DNA from: Lineus longissimus | Taxonomy: Eukaryota; Nemertea; Pilidiophora; Heteronemertea; Lineidae | Reading direction: 5' to 3' | NCBI RefSeq assembly: GCF_910592395.1 | Contig: NC_088323.1 | Location: 12,075,501-12,139,500 of the forward strand | Length of the DNA: 64,000 bases | Part shown: piece after piece, positions 1 through 11,690 of the stretch | How the letters are laid out: each line of letters begins with the position of its first letter | How positions within the stretch are numbered: position 1 is the first letter of the stretch | Translations under genes and position numbers: made by a program | The notes under the pieces: generated by a model | What the model saw: only the letters and a program-made list of their open reading frames with translations | Database searches by the model: none | What the model was told of the DNA's origin: nothing

Positions 1-223
1 AACCTCACCCGATTAGGCCTAGTGTAATTCTTTGCCAGGCTCTGGGGTGTGACAAGGAAGTCGACAGAACAATTATAATATTGATCCAGGGCATTCTGTT
101 TCCGACCATACCCCACCCCATTTTATTGGACTTAGGATTTTCTGATGATTTTCTGGGTTCAGGAATGGGACAGGTAAGTGGGAGATTAGAGTAATAACAA
201 GATACAGCAAACAACCAAAAGAG

Positions 224-1110
224 TTGAAAAATTGGTGTTTGGCAGAATATGCCTCCAAACTCAACATCACATATCCGAAACATAGCACTGATGATCCTTT
301 TAAAGATAATTTTGATGATATTGATCAAAACTTCGAAAATGAATCAGAGACAGCAACTAGTGATGACGGTTTTCTAGTTAACTTTACTACAGATAGTGAT
401 GTAGTGTATAAAACCAAGAACAATCCAAGAGTATTAAGATACGTCAGGTACAATAAGAATATTGATCCTGAAAATTGTTAAAGAGAAAGACTTCTTCTAT
501 TTTTTCGCCTTGGAGAAATGAAAGTAATGATTTACTTGGTGGTCATGACACACATTATGCCCATTACATTGCAAACAAGTCAATCATTGATGCAAAAAGG
601 CAAGAGTATGACCATATGGCTGACATCATTGATCAAGCTGCTAGAAGAGCAGAAACTGAATCTATGTCACATGGTGATATTGCTCCAAGTAACATGCACA
701 TGGAAGCTGAAGATGCTAATGAAACTGTTCATGATTCAGAAGATTTGGCTTTCTTTAATCCTGCCAATAGCAAACAAAGGAGAACTTATGATATAGGAAT
801 TGATATTGGACTACATCCTCAAAAAGTATCGCATCATTTTGATAGATTGCCAGGTAGATTACCTGATGAAGAATATCACCAGCTTGTCAGGAACTTGAAT
901 GACAAACAACGAACTATTTTCAAACATGTTTTGAAACACATCAAAACTTCATCAGAAAGGTTATATTTGTTTGTCACAGGCGGTGCTGGTGTAGGCAAAA
1001 GTGTAACCATTAAAGCAATTTACCAAGTTTACTCCGTTGTCTGGCTACTAATGCTGGTGACGATCCTGAAGACTGTCGTATGCTTTTACAGCTGCATTCA
1101 ACATTAAAGG
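224..1110 (+). pseudogene. Helitron Rep/helicase fragment, N-terminal part of the helicase
   Basis: Helitron proteins join an HUH replication nuclease to a PIF1-like 5'-3' helicase for rolling-circle transposition. This piece covers the linker before the helicase (PWWP-unrelated motif PWRNE near 510-525) and the start of the helicase itself, with an intact Walker A, GGAGVGKS, at about 979-1002. It is dead: a stop at 479-481 falls inside the conserved ENC/RERLLL stretch, the reading frame shifts just before PWRNE, and it shifts again near 1030, where the expected GDDPEDC reading continues in another frame. The coding trace stops near 1110, where PIF/Harbinger-type sequence begins. AT-rich codon use matches the Helitron pieces at 11.1 and 20.5 kb, so these may be parts of one old element, although pieces one and two seem to overlap by a few residues. 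Family assignment is by motif only. Confidence 0.75.
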
Positions 1111-1238
1111 ACCGTCTCCATTAGAGCGTTTTTGCGCTCGCCGAAAAACGACGCGTTTCTGCGTGTCGTTTTGCGCGGCGGTGGTAATTCTTGGAAGGGG
1201 TCTCCATTATCGCGTTTCTTAAGAGCGTTATTCGCGCG

Positions 1239-1278
1239 TATAAAAAGTGACATGGGCTTGGTCCGGGAGCATTCAGTC
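1239..1278 (+). promoter_or_regulatory. TATA box and initiator of the Harbinger-like gene
   Basis: tataaaaa at 1239-1246 is followed about 30 bases later by an initiator-like attcagtc (1271-1278) and, 40 bases on, by the ATG at 1318. Spacing is as expected for an RNA polymerase II core promoter. Inferred from sequence only. Confidence 0.45.
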
Positions 1279-1317
1279 AAGACTGGTTCATGGTGAGAGC
1301 CACAGTAAACTACAAAA

Positions 1318-1638
1318 ATGCCCGCTTGGTCGTCTGATTCCTCAGATTCTGATATCGAGGTGTTAGCCCTTTACCTTTATGACCGACGAAGGAAGAGGAA
1401 ACGAAGACATCAGTACTGGGTGCATCCCATCTTGAAGGAAAGAGCAGTATATGGTGAATACCATCATCTTGTGAAGAAACTGTTTGGGTATGAGGACAAG
1501 TTTTTCCTGTACTTTCGAATGATGCCTGAACATTTCAACTTGCTTTTGGATAACGTAAAGGGCTACATAACGAAGGAATACACGGCATTCAGGAGGCCGA
1601 TTGGACCTGAGGAACGACTAGCAATATGTTTGAGGTAA
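1318..1638 (+). pseudogene. PIF/Harbinger (HARBI1-like) nuclease, first exon only
   Basis: The 106-residue reading frame starts with an acidic serine-rich stretch, then a basic block (RRRKRKRRHQYWVHP), then LKERAVYGEYHHLVKKL, FFLYFRMMPEHFNLLL and ITKEYTAFRRPIGPEERLAICLR. This order (basic RxxWVHP block, YGxYxxL, F..R+ P..F..LL, R.PI.P..RLAI.LR) is the N-terminal signature of Harbinger nucleases. The DDE catalytic region is not present downstream. The frame ends at a plausible splice donor (gtaaga at about 1636), but I see no following exon, so the gene is truncated or the rest was deleted. Its own promoter is visible just upstream. Confidence 0.7.
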
Positions 1639-1979
1639 GAAAGTAATTTTCATCAAATTTTTAATCAATTGTTGTTCCATACAAACATTTCTGGAAGTTA
1701 CATTAAATTTGGAGCATTCCAATTTGTCGAATTGCTTGATTGTTGTCGCATCTGGCCCATACCCATGCACGAACCAACATTGGAGAAGCCGGTCGAGGTG
1801 GATGGGTTACCCTGGATATGCTGGGATGCTTGGTTGCCACTGCTCCCGTAGATTACATGCATTTCGGCCTCCTGGATCTAATTTGTGGCGGAAACTTTTT
1901 GATACTCGCAGTCATTGATTTCATAAAGTCAGAAATATTTTCATCCTCATCCGGTTGTTTTGGCTTCTTTTCATTCTTG

Positions 1980-2848
1980 CCACAAGTATCACTTCAAAAA
2001 CATCTCAGCAGCACGTTCGACCCAGCTAATCTGTCAGCGTGGCTGACGAGTAGGTTGGGAATTGTGTGTGATCAGTTCTCTCAAAGACGCCCGAGACAAG
2101 TATTAAGATCTTGTGTTTATAAGTTACCATTGTTATGCCTTAGAGGGGGCAGAATGGTACTGCTTCGACAAGAAGCCAGAGAATCGTATTGGATCTATAC
2201 TTTGCGAACCGCTCGTCCCATTGGCCTAAATGTCATGGACCAACTGGTATCAGTCATCGAATGAACATCCCTCAGATGCCTGGCATCTTTACCTACATTA
2301 ATATATGGCGTGGAGTTACTTTCATTCCATATTTTTATGTAATTTGTAAAATCATCTCTTTGTAACTCGCTGAATCATTAACTTGAACCGCCATTCTACC
2401 TAAAGAGCCACCTATCGGCCACTCGATGCTCTACAGTTCCTGGAAACCACGCCCCCTAAAAGCCTCAGCCAATAGGAATCAATGTAAATATCAACAAAAC
2501 ACATTACGACACGAGGTCGCTGACGGCGTATGTTAAGATAGCATAGCGCAAACCAGAATCTCTGTTAAATTTTGTATAAAACCTGGTTGATCTTTTGATT
2601 CTGTATCTTTGAAAAAGTGTCAAATTCACGAAACGTCGAGAATACGTAGATCGTTGCATGTGTTTTATTCACTATAAACTGCTTAGACAAGAAGTCACTC
2701 CAACAGCCACAAGTATCTCTTCAAAAACATCTCAGCAACACGTTCGACCCAGCTAATCTGTCAGCATGGCTGACGAGTAGGTTGGGAATTGTGTGTGATC
2801 AGTTCTCTCAAAGACACCCAAGACAAGGATCAAAATATTGTGTTTAAT
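1980..2848 (+). repeat. Dispersed direct repeat of about 140 bp (1980-2123 and 2708-2848)
   Basis: The block beginning cacaagtatc and ending in cttgtgttta/attgtgttta occurs twice, about 728 bases apart, in direct orientation with only scattered substitutions. Neither copy encodes a recognisable protein. It may be a subterminal repeat or a local duplication left by an unidentified element. Confidence 0.7.
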
Positions 2849-3860
2849 GGCGAACAAATGCTTGCCCTTTCCAAAGACACCCTTTCAGGAATCTTGCTCC
2901 CACGGGGGTGACTGGCCTTTCCACCCTTCCCCCGCTTTCCCCCTGCGAACGTATCAATAGATAAAGCCAGGTCCTTGGGATCACGGTGGAGTGTCAACAA
3001 AAATTGCAAGCAGATGCCAGGGAGACCACTATCTCACATCCATAACAGCCTACTTCCCTATTCAGCTAGTTACAGTCGGTGTGACACAACAGGCGAGATA
3101 GTGGTTGCCAAAAGTTTTTGATTGATTGATTTATAACATCATTTGAAATTGTATTTTACGTGGTATCAAGAGAACACTGATAAGTCAACATCAAGTTCTT
3201 AATCAGGTTCTCGATTTCAGTGTTACAAAAGCTTTACAGGGTCGTTCAAACAACTTGTTCAGACAAGAAGTCCGGTGACCAGATTTGGCTGGTATCTTCA
3301 GTGTGATCACTGCCGGCCAAGGCGCGGTCATAAGTGTTGCACTAAACATGTAGGATGAATCAGTACATCAAGTACCTGAACTGTTCGAAACTGAGAATAT
3401 GTCTTGCTCGCAAGGAACTTACATCGTGTGTCATTCGAATAGACTTTAATGACAATTGAATTGATGCTCTAAGGGGACTCTGATGACACTGAGACCATAG
3501 AGCCCTGCTCGTTATGTAATGTGACGCCATATCCAGCAGCCACCATGGAGCCAGCTCATCTCTTACATATGGAAGGATGCCATCTCATATGGTAATAATA
3601 TTAAAAAATCAATTTCTAATTTCTATCTCATTGCTTTGGTGTAGGCTTTAGCCTTATTTAGGGATTGTGTACAATTAAAAATATTGTTAAAGAGAAAACT
3701 TCTTAGATTGATCAGACATCCGATATTGAGAAGTTTGCAACTTATATATGACCAGACAGATTTGTGTCTGTTGTTATTCTAAGCAGTGCTGAGAGTCCTG
3801 ATGATATTTTTGGAAAGTTCACCACATTTGTAAAAATTACCAGAAATTTGAGAATTTGAA
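2290..3860. other. Non-coding stretch without recognised gene
   Basis: Apart from the second copy of the 140-bp repeat, this stretch shows no sustained coding reading frame, splice-consistent exon or RNA gene that I can recognise. Stops are frequent in all frames. Confidence 0.5.
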
Positions 3861-3863
3861 GTA

Positions 3864-3943
3864 CAGTACAACCTCTCTATTGCGGACACCCATGGGACTG
3901 GGCCCAGGTGTCCACAATAGAGAGGTGTCCGCAATAGAGAGGC
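3864..3943 (+). mobile_element. pogo/Tigger-type terminal repeat, folded back
   Basis: cagtacaacctctctattg at 3864 is typical of the termini of many pogo/Tigger elements. Within 60 bases the same motif returns inverted (gtgtccgcaatagagagg) and once more in imperfect form, so the segment can fold into a hairpin. Only this end is present; no transposase lies beside it. Confidence 0.55.
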
Positions 3944-4263
3944 TATGCCAAATCGTCCGATAGGTGGATTTGAAGTTCCCGCCTTGCAGGTCTTGGTTTT
4001 TCTCTGTGTCGACATCTAGCGTAGAAACTTTAAGCCTGTTGGCTGATCGGTATTTGCTTGGATTTATGAGTGTCTGTTGACACAAAAGGCCGATGTGATT
4101 AGTTGAAAAGATGAGTAAACAAATGCCGCGGCTTAATTAGGATACAAAAACACAATGCCATGAGGTAATTACGTTGATTAATTAACGGCACCCTTTAATC
4201 ATTTTGAGATGATGTTCATCTGATCACATACGCAGGTTATGAACAGAAAAGTGAGATTTTGAG

Positions 4264-6404
4264 ATGGTGTTCATCTCATTAGGCCCATCAGCCAGGTGTA
4301 AAAAAGGCCAGGTTGCTGAAGGCCTATCATTCAAAGTCCTCGACCTCTGGCAATACCACAAGGCTCACGATTCAAGAAGCAACAAGATGATGTTCGGACA
4401 AGACCTTCACGGATGCATTGCTTGCCAGGAGCCAGTTCGAAAGAGACAGGAAGGTTTGCTCTGTGACGGATGCAATCGTTGGCAGCATCGGACCTGCGGG
4501 ACAGGGATCAGCCGAGAGAGATACAGAACAGCCGTGAAAGAGGGAATAGACATCGAATGGAAATGCCTTCCTTGCCGACTTGAAGTGTCACCAGGCCGCC
4601 GACCATGAGCAGAAAGTAGCCGTTTGTCCCTGTCTCTGCTGAACGTCGAGCCCATGGAGATTTCACTGGAGATGCCCAGCAAGAGACAGATGCCGACACA
4701 GCCCAGTCAGCCTGCCAGGACAAGACGCCACCCACACCAGATGAGATGCAGCAAGCAGTAGATGAGTACTTCGCCGAGAGAGACGACCCGCAGCCCTTCA
4801 CAGACCAAGAGATTCGTGATGAGCTTGACATCTACTTGACATCTACATCTACTGCTGAGATGCGCGCCGATGAGTCCCATGATACCCTGGGGGAATACCA
4901 GATCCCGTTTATTGTAGAAGAGTCCTCCATGGAAGACACGACCATCCGGCCATACGAAGACAAATCCGTTGCCGCTAGGACATACCAGATCATCACTGAT
5001 GGGTCCCAGAAGGGTAAAGAGAAACTGGCGGACAGCAATGGCTACACATACTGCGTGAAGACCAAGAGGGCCAACGGCAACCGGACGTGGACCTGTAGCG
5101 TCAGAAACAAGACGATGTGGTGCAAGGCGACGGTCCTCCAGAAAGGCGCAAGTTTCACCTGTGGTAGCCAGGCGCACATCCATCCAGGGAAACTCGGGGC
5201 TGCCCTGGCTACGTCAGTATCCGCTGAAGTAAAGAAGACTGCCGCACGTGAGATTTTCACCTCAGCCGCCGAGACCGTGAATAAAGTGATGCTCGATGAA
5301 GGGATCCAGGACACCTCCCAGCCGCTGGAAGCCCTGCCGAAGCCAGTTGACCTCGCCAGAGCCGCAAACTATCACCGACAGAAGATGAGACCAGCCGAGC
5401 CACGTGACCTGGATTTCGAGATTGACTACTCGCACATCCCAGATGACTTCCTAAGAAGAGATGTACATGTCGGGAGTAAACGCCACCTCGTTTTTGCCAC
5501 AGACAAGATGTTGCGCCTACTCTCCAGAGCTAAGACATGGTATACGGACGGCACTTTCAAGGTTGTGAACGTCCCTTTCACCCAGCTGATGTCTATCAAC
5601 GCATTCATTAGGAGTGGCGAACACATCAAACAGGTGCCCCTTGTCTTCGTATTGATGTCCGGGCGACGAAAGAAAGACTACCGTTGAGTTCTACGAGTCA
5701 TCAAAGACCTGGCCGTAACGCAACGTGTCGAGGAAGTCGTCCTCGATTTCGAGAAGGCAGCGTGGAACGCCATTCGGGCCGTCTTCGGAAACATCAAGAT
5801 ACGGGGATGCTCGTTCCATTGGGCCCAGTGCATCTGGCGAAAGATACAGGACATTGGTTTGGCACCAGCCTACAAGAACGACAATGCGACGCACAAGATC
5901 TGCCGCCAGCTTCTCGCTCTGCCGTATCTGCCAGCCGAGTTCATCCCGCCAATCTTCGCCCGCCTGGAACAGAAAGCAACGACCGACTCATTGCAACGCC
6001 TTACCACGTACATTCGCCGCCAGTGGATCGATTGCCACCTACTGAAGCCAGCTACCTGGAGCGTCTTCATGCAGCCCGTCAGGACCAACAACGACGTTGA
6101 GGGGTGGCATGGAGCCCTCAATCGCCACGCCAGTCGCGGAAACCTGTCCTTCTACCTGATGGTGCGACTTCTGGTGGAACAGGCCAATCTGGTGAACATA
6201 CAGGTGCGACTCGTGTCCGATAAGAAGCTCAAACGGAGGCAACGAAAGCAGTATCGAAGCAACCAAGCAAAGATCGCCGCCGCATGGAACGATTTCAACA
6301 ACGGGACCAAGTCGGCACTCGCTCTCCTGCGCACGTGTTCGCACGTTGTTGCGCCAAACATCGAAAAGACATTCGTGACGTTGAATTATTGTAGTAGACT
6401 TTAA
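4264..6404 (+). pseudogene. MULE transposase gene with PHD-like and FLYWCH fingers
   Basis: The first part (4264-4608) carries a PHD-like finger: CIAC, LLCDGC, W-H-x2-C and CLPC, in that order. The second part (4746-6404) has an FLYWCH-like finger (W-x-C, C-x-A, final H-x-H, about 5040-5190), then the MULE transposase domain: first acidic residue in YTDGTFK (about 5537-5557), second in LDFEKAAWN with the GCSFHW Cys/His pair (about 5745-5825), third in NNDVEGWH (about 6085-6110). Mutator-like enzymes cut and paste DNA at long inverted repeats. The long frame is broken only by one TGA at 5685-5687 and by a frame change between 4600 and 4746, which could also be a short intron. GC content is visibly higher than in the AT-rich DNA on both sides, which fits a relatively recent insertion. 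I did not find its terminal inverted repeats. Confidence 0.8.
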
Positions 6405-7300
6405 GTGTGTGTATCAATTTCGGACAATTGTTTGGATTAGATCTGGACAATATTGCATGTATTTTTACATGATTTTAAAAACTTGTAAATACACGTTTGT
6501 TCGTAATTCATTTTAAATTCATTTTAAATACTTGTAAATACTTGTAAATACTAATTGTACATCTTGTAAATAGTCATAGGCATACCTGTGTTTGTTACCT
6601 AATAATAAAGAGACATCAAAGTAGGCTATTTCTTGAGATGTTCGCTTTTAAGTTGCGCCCATCCTGAGGATTATTCCATAAGTGTCGCGGACAGCCTGCA
6701 TTGATTATAGTAACTTTAGTCATGTATAGTCACGCCTACTTCATAGTATCACGTTGTCTGGGACCGCCCATCTTGATACTTCGTTCTGATTAGCTTAGAT
6801 CCTTCCCGCCATCTCATTCTTATTCCCAGGTCCACGTGACTCGTGTAACTTCCTTGTTCAATAAAGTAGTCAGATAGCATTTAAAATTGACAGTACACAC
6901 TTCGTTGATTCCTTCTTTATCCGAACCCTATTTCCAAGTGCTTACGCACAATAAGTGAGTGTACTCCCTTCCCCTATTTTATAGTACTATCCAGCTATCC
7001 AGTACACTTGCCATACAGGCATATGCCTTAACCATTGTTAATGAAGGCGGGGACGTTTTGGATAGGGGACGTTTTGGTCCGAAGACGTTTTGGTAAGGGG
7101 ACGTTTTGGAGTGGGGACGTTTTAACTGGTATGCGGGAATATGCATTGTCATACTCATATTTGATCATTATGACATTGACCTCTGGTTCATGTTATTTTG
7201 CTTTTTATTTAGAGATTCCTTGCATGTAATTTTCTGGCTTAGTCTGGTGTCTCCTGTATTAACATTATAGTTAGTACCCATTCTTTATTCTCATTTCAGA
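6405..7300. other. AT-rich 3' flank of the MULE gene, with a GGGGACGTTTTGG minisatellite
   Basis: Two aataaa polyadenylation signals (near 6603 and 6861) lie downstream of the MULE stop codon. At 7049-7124 a 13-16-base unit, ggggacgttttgg plus spacer, is repeated about five times. No coding region was recognised. Confidence 0.55.
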
Positions 7301-7304
7301 CAAA

Positions 7305-9234
7305 ATGTCTAAACGCAAAGCAGACGACAATTCTGAGTGCATAGACTGCACCTGCTACATCCACAACACCTCCCCAGTTAAAAGAAATGCAAAACAGAAA
7401 GAATTCTTCAAAGCAACATGCCAAGTCAACAACAACGAGTACAAGAACTGCTTATGCTAAGCTCCTCATCTACACAATGATTTTAAGAAAGCAGAAAATG
7501 CAAAGTAAGTTCTAGTATTACCCTTGTTTTTTCAGGGCCTGTATCAAAAAGACAAAATAATATATAAGTCTTGTAGTAAAACAAAAATTCGCCTTGCATT
7601 TGCACACTAAACTCAACAATCTGTATTTACAAAGATGCCAGTCTTTGGATTATCAGGCCCCAGTGCCATCTCTGGTGCAGAATCTGCATTATACTTCATC
7701 CAGATCAGTGGTTGTATTCCCATGTGTAGATGTAAGGACAGCACTGGGGCCAAGTGTAACCACTGTCATGTTTAATAAGCTATCCTACAGGCCCAGAGGG
7801 CTTATGCGCGCTTTGCTACATGTGTATGTAACTAACCAATTGTTCATATTAATCTATTTTCAGAAGTCCTGTCAAAATCAAGAATGTTCCATTGATTCCT
7901 AATTATCAAGACAACACAAAGGAGGACTTTAAGATAACATACAATTCAACAATCGAAACGCAGAAAACAACAACCTTACCATTTAAGATGAAAACACCAG
8001 CAGTTGACCTAAATACAATCATCGATACTCCACTGAAAGATTTGAAAAGTTTACAGATTGGCCAAAAGGTATGGGATTCTTTATACACTTCTTCAAACAC
8101 GATATATATGAGAAGGATGCAAATGCTTATGCTATAGGAGCCTTGAAGTAGATTTTACACCAATGTGTGCACCACTACCTTCTCAATCTGAAGTTGGTAA
8201 CCTTCTTAAGACGTGTTGGGCACTACAACCGCTTTCATACCGAATTCCCCAATGGAATGCAAGTTGAATGAAGAATGCGCAATGGCTCAATGAGTTTGAA
8301 AACAGTTCACAAATCGACTTCGATAAATCAATTTGGATGGGTGCCGAACCGATTCCTGTAGCAACACTAATTGTGGACCACATTGAATGTGCTATAATTG
8401 TCTAGTGTGAACATGGCTTTTGTATATGATGCCAATAAAAGCCTTCAAGGTATTATCATGATTATTGTCATGGGGACATGTCCAAAAAAATCATCATCAG
8501 CAATATTGTTCAAACTTATTGTCTCACTTCATTATATACATGTCTTATCTTTTCCGGTACGTGTTGTTACAACAGTAATGAAGTTATCAGATGAAATCCA
8601 GCAGAAGGAAATTTATGGATCACTATTGAACCTACAAGAAGGTGTGATTTCCGATCAAACAAGTGCTGTAAAACTAGCTCTTTGGGGCTCTTCCGTTCAA
8701 AAAATTTAATCGGGAAGGACATATGAACTTGCCAGCCTCTCAGTAAAAGACTACAATTATGTTAGATGCCTGTCCACAACATCAGACACAATCATAAAGG
8801 CTCACCATGATCTTGCCGAACTTGCAAATGACCAAGATTATTGCTGAAATCAGTACTTCGCGTAGTATTGAAATAGTACAATCGATCAAGTATCTGTTAA
8901 TTTCAGACATGCTTGTTGTTGTGGAACCACAATTCCAGAGTATTCTCTACTATCTAAAACTTTCAAATGCAGCTCTTGTGGAATGCGACAGAGAGGTACA
9001 GATGCCAAAAAGAAAATGCGAGTAAAATTTGACATAAAGAAAGATACAGAAATTCATCAGTTGACTGCTTCTGATGAAATAATCATCAAATTCCTGTCGG
9101 ATGAAAATTTCTTCATAACAAACACCACTACCAATGAAGAAATTGAAGAATTTCTGCTAAATTTGGAAACCATTCCATTCATTTCTTGCTCCACTGATGG
9201 AATGGTGTTATCATTCAATGTTAAAAAACCCTGA
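7305..9234 (+). pseudogene. RPA-like single-strand DNA-binding protein, broken, spliced
   Basis: Exon 1 (7305-7504) starts MSKRKADDNSE, contains SPVKRNAKQKEFFKA and ends at a gtaagt donor; exon 2 starts at 7864 after ttttcag and continues in phase with SPVKIKNVPLIPNYQDN. Further on (8560-8760) an OB-fold-like strand pattern is readable (ISDQTSAVKLALWG, then a GxxY and L-x-V strand), and near 8925-9010 a CCG...CSSCG zinc-ribbon-like motif followed by a coding frame to 9234. This order, OB-fold then zinc ribbon, resembles RPA70-type DNA-binding domains, which some Helitron-like elements carry and which also occur as stand-alone proteins. It is inactive: a TAA breaks exon 1 at about 7456, further stops lie in the OB region (8707), and 8140-8400 contains unrelated sequence. 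Whether it belonged to a transposon or was a host paralogue is undecided. Confidence 0.5.
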
Positions 9235-9239
9235 AATAT

Positions 9240-10640
9240 TTAACAGGTGTTTCTAGAAACTCCCTGCACCAAGTGACATAGCACCGAAAAGTTGGTAGTA
9301 GACACTTTAATTTCAACAGCAAGTATTTTAAGTGGTTGCTTAAGTGTGTGGAGAAAAGGGCATAATAAATAGTAGTAGTGATTAGAACGGTTTATTTTCT
9401 CGCACAATATATTTTAGTGAACAGAACATTCACTTATTCTTGACATAAAGTTCATTCGAACAGCAATCTCAATGTGAAGGCCATTTTTCAATGTTTACAT
9501 GTTTCAAATTTGCCGCCTTAAACTTTTAAGTTATGTTAGGTATGTGTGGTCTTCCCTACTTCTAAAAAGGGTGGTTATTTCCAAGATGGTGGATAGGGCC
9601 AAAGTGGTTTTCCCTATCTCTTTGTAATCTACTGATATCACAAACATCTTTGGCCAAAGTGGCCCAGTTCATGTACTGTGTCAGGTGTGTGGGGGGTGTA
9701 TTGAAGTAGATCTTCCTATTTATGTTACAAGACCTTTGTTTTACACCTGTTCTAGTCCGTTCAAATCATGTTTGGGTTGTATGTGGGTCACGTGATTATG
9801 CAATCTTTGGGGAACCTGTTGTGTTAGTTTGAGTACAGTTGTTGGCATTGAGCCAATTGTTATGTAATATAGGTAACTCTGTGTCTCTATGAGCATTGGG
9901 CTCCAGTATTGGTTCTTTCTATTATAATGGTAATTACGTGGTGTGTATTCAACTTTGGCACTAGGCCAGGGGACAGTTATTGAGGTCATCGTTGTTGTTG
10001 TCATTGCTTGAATGTGTTTCTTCCTTAGTTTACTTTCAGTATCGTCATTTATTTGTTTTTCTACTTTTTTCAGTAAACCGTATCTATAGTTTACTTTCAG
10101 TATCGTCATTTATTTGTTTTTCTACTTTTTTCAGTAAACCGTATCAATAGAACCTGGACTTGTTGTTCATTCTTTGGTGCGCGTTTGAGGCAGACCCCAT
10201 GGCTCCCACACTCAATGTAACTCATTGAACTGGAATATATTTAAGTCAACAGAAGATTCTCATAATTCTTGACATTTTTAAGTTGATTTTCTTCACTTTT
10301 TCTGTCCGTGTTGTATTATACATGTACTGACAACTCAACTGAGTAGGGTTCCACATATTTGAACAGCAATCTCAATGTATTTGGTCCCTCGTAGAAGCGT
10401 CAAATAGTCATGCATTTGTGACTCTATTAATGATTTCAGATCTTGTAAATACCATTATTCCTGCAGGCCAGGCAATCATCAAAATAATATACGTTTTGTA
10501 TCTTTTTTCAATGATTAAACTTCTTCTACATATACATAAAAATATGGAGTGCTTTCCCTTGAATTGTACTTGCCTGATTCTCACCGAACTTAGTATTTGT
10601 AACATTTTTATTAATATCCAAGATGTTTCAAAGACCATCA
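9240..10640. other. Non-coding AT-rich stretch with a 61-bp tandem duplication
   Basis: No gene recognised. At 10026-10147 a 61-base unit beginning tagtttactttcagtatcg occurs twice head to tail with essentially no difference, so the duplication is young. Confidence 0.6.
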
Positions 10641-10670
10641 GCTGAGCGCCAGGCCCTTGGGCCTCTTGTT
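10639..10670 (-). repeat. Helentron-like repeat terminus with AGGCCC/GGGCCT hairpin
   Basis: The 32-base block reads, on the minus strand, aacaagaggcccaagggcc followed by tggcgctcagctg. It is present unchanged at 17720-17751 and resembles the start of the 1.1-kb repeats at 43.2 and 54.2 kb (aaaaggccagggccattg then tgctcacc). The central aggccc-tt-gggcct is a perfect hairpin. The element body on the left of this copy was not recognised. Confidence 0.6.
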
Positions 10671-10926
10671 AAATTAGGCGCCTCTCGGTTTCGTGCCATT
10701 TCTGCTCACGTGCGTAGATGGCGCTGAAGTGCCTCCGCCCAACCAGAAACGATTTCGAGAGATTGTTTTCCACTTTTGGGACACGTCTTTATCCCCTAAT
10801 TTCTATATCTTCCCAAAGAGATCCGATCAGCTACTAGAGGTATTATTATCAAGCAATTGCCATAGATATAATAGAGCACTACGGCAGCAGATTAGTGCCA
10901 TAAAAAATATAAAAAATAAAATATTA

Positions 10927-11092
10927 TCTCGTTATTACGAGATCTTTTCTCGTTATTACGCGATGTTATCTCGTTATTACGCGATCTTTTCTCGTTATTA
11001 CGAGATCTTTTCTCGTTATTACGCGATCTTTTCTCGTTATTACGAGATCTTTTCTCGTTATTACGCGATGTTATCTCGTTATTACTCCTGGA
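10927..11092 (+). repeat. 21-bp minisatellite (TCTCGTTATTACGAG unit)
   Basis: About eight copies of ctcgttattacgagatcttt with cgag/cgcg and atcttt/atgtta alternation. Each unit contains the palindrome ctcgt..acgag. Because 21 is divisible by three it yields a long open frame (SRYYEIF repeated), which is an artefact of period and not evidence of a gene. The array ends directly at the second Helitron fragment. Confidence 0.85.
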
Positions 11093-11106
11093 GATAATCC
11101 AGATGA

Positions 11107-11690
11107 ACTGGCAAAGCAGCCTTTCTTATTCACGGGAGTACATTGCACAATGTATTTCAAATTCCTGCTAACCAAGGCTATGTCTATAAACCATTGTCTG
11201 CAGAAAGACAAAATAGTCTTCGCTGCAAATTCAGCACAGTGAAGTTCCTTATAATAGATGAGATTTCTATGGTTGGCAATAAGATGTTCAGTTTTATTAA
11301 CCGCAGACTCCAAGAAATAACTAATTCCAAATCACCATTTGGTAATATCTCTGTCATTGTCGTTGGAGACTTGTTTCAACTAAAACCAGTTTTCGACAAC
11401 TGGATCTTCAATGATCTCACCGAAGCTTACACATCCCTGGCGAATAATATTTGGGAAGATTTATTCACTGTCTATGAATTGCATGAAGTTATGCGGCAAA
11501 AAGATGATGTTCATTTTGCTCAGCTACTGAATCGTTTGCGGGAAGGCAACCAAACAAAAGAAGATATTAGTACTCTGAAACAAAGACAAACTCACCAATT
11601 TGATGCCATTGTACCCCAAAATATGGCTGTACTATTCCCTACTAAACGCAAAGTCGAAGAGTATAACAGCAGGGTTTTCAGCCAAACAAA
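11107..11690 (+). pseudogene. Helitron helicase fragment, middle part
   Basis: The reading starts at TGKAAFLIHGSTLHN, the segment normally following Walker A in Helitron/PIF1 helicases, and runs through Walker B KFLIIDEISMVG (about 11243-11280), VVGDLFQLKPV (about 11357-11390), ELHEVMRQKDDVHFAQLL and RLREG, to VLFPTKRKVEEYNSRVF. It is open over nearly 200 codons with no stop, so this part is better preserved than the piece at 0.2-1.1 kb. It breaks off at about 11690, where the same frame runs directly into Gypsy pol sequence. Confidence 0.8.

Larger units (their letters stand above)
1112..1660 (+). mobile_element. 5' part of a PIF/Harbinger transposon
   Basis: The sequence changes abruptly at about 1112 into a GC-rich leader with CGxx repeats (gagcgtttttgcgctcgcc) of the kind seen at PIF/Harbinger termini, followed by a TATA box, a start codon and a nuclease-like first exon. 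No matching inverted terminus was found downstream, so the element is probably 3'-truncated. It sits directly against the end of the first Helitron helicase piece, which suggests insertion into it. Confidence 0.55.

Noticed and set aside
1-223. Minus-strand reading frames at the left edge
   Set aside because: No motif, splice site or similarity; the plus strand leads into the Helitron piece and the edge is probably its linker region.
1740-2264. 174-residue open frame downstream of the Harbinger exon
   Set aside because: No recognised motif, and part of it overlaps the 140-bp direct repeat whose second copy does not keep the frame.
10693-11097. 134-residue open frame with SRYYEIF repeats
   Set aside because: Produced by the 21-bp minisatellite; the part upstream has no recognisable domain.
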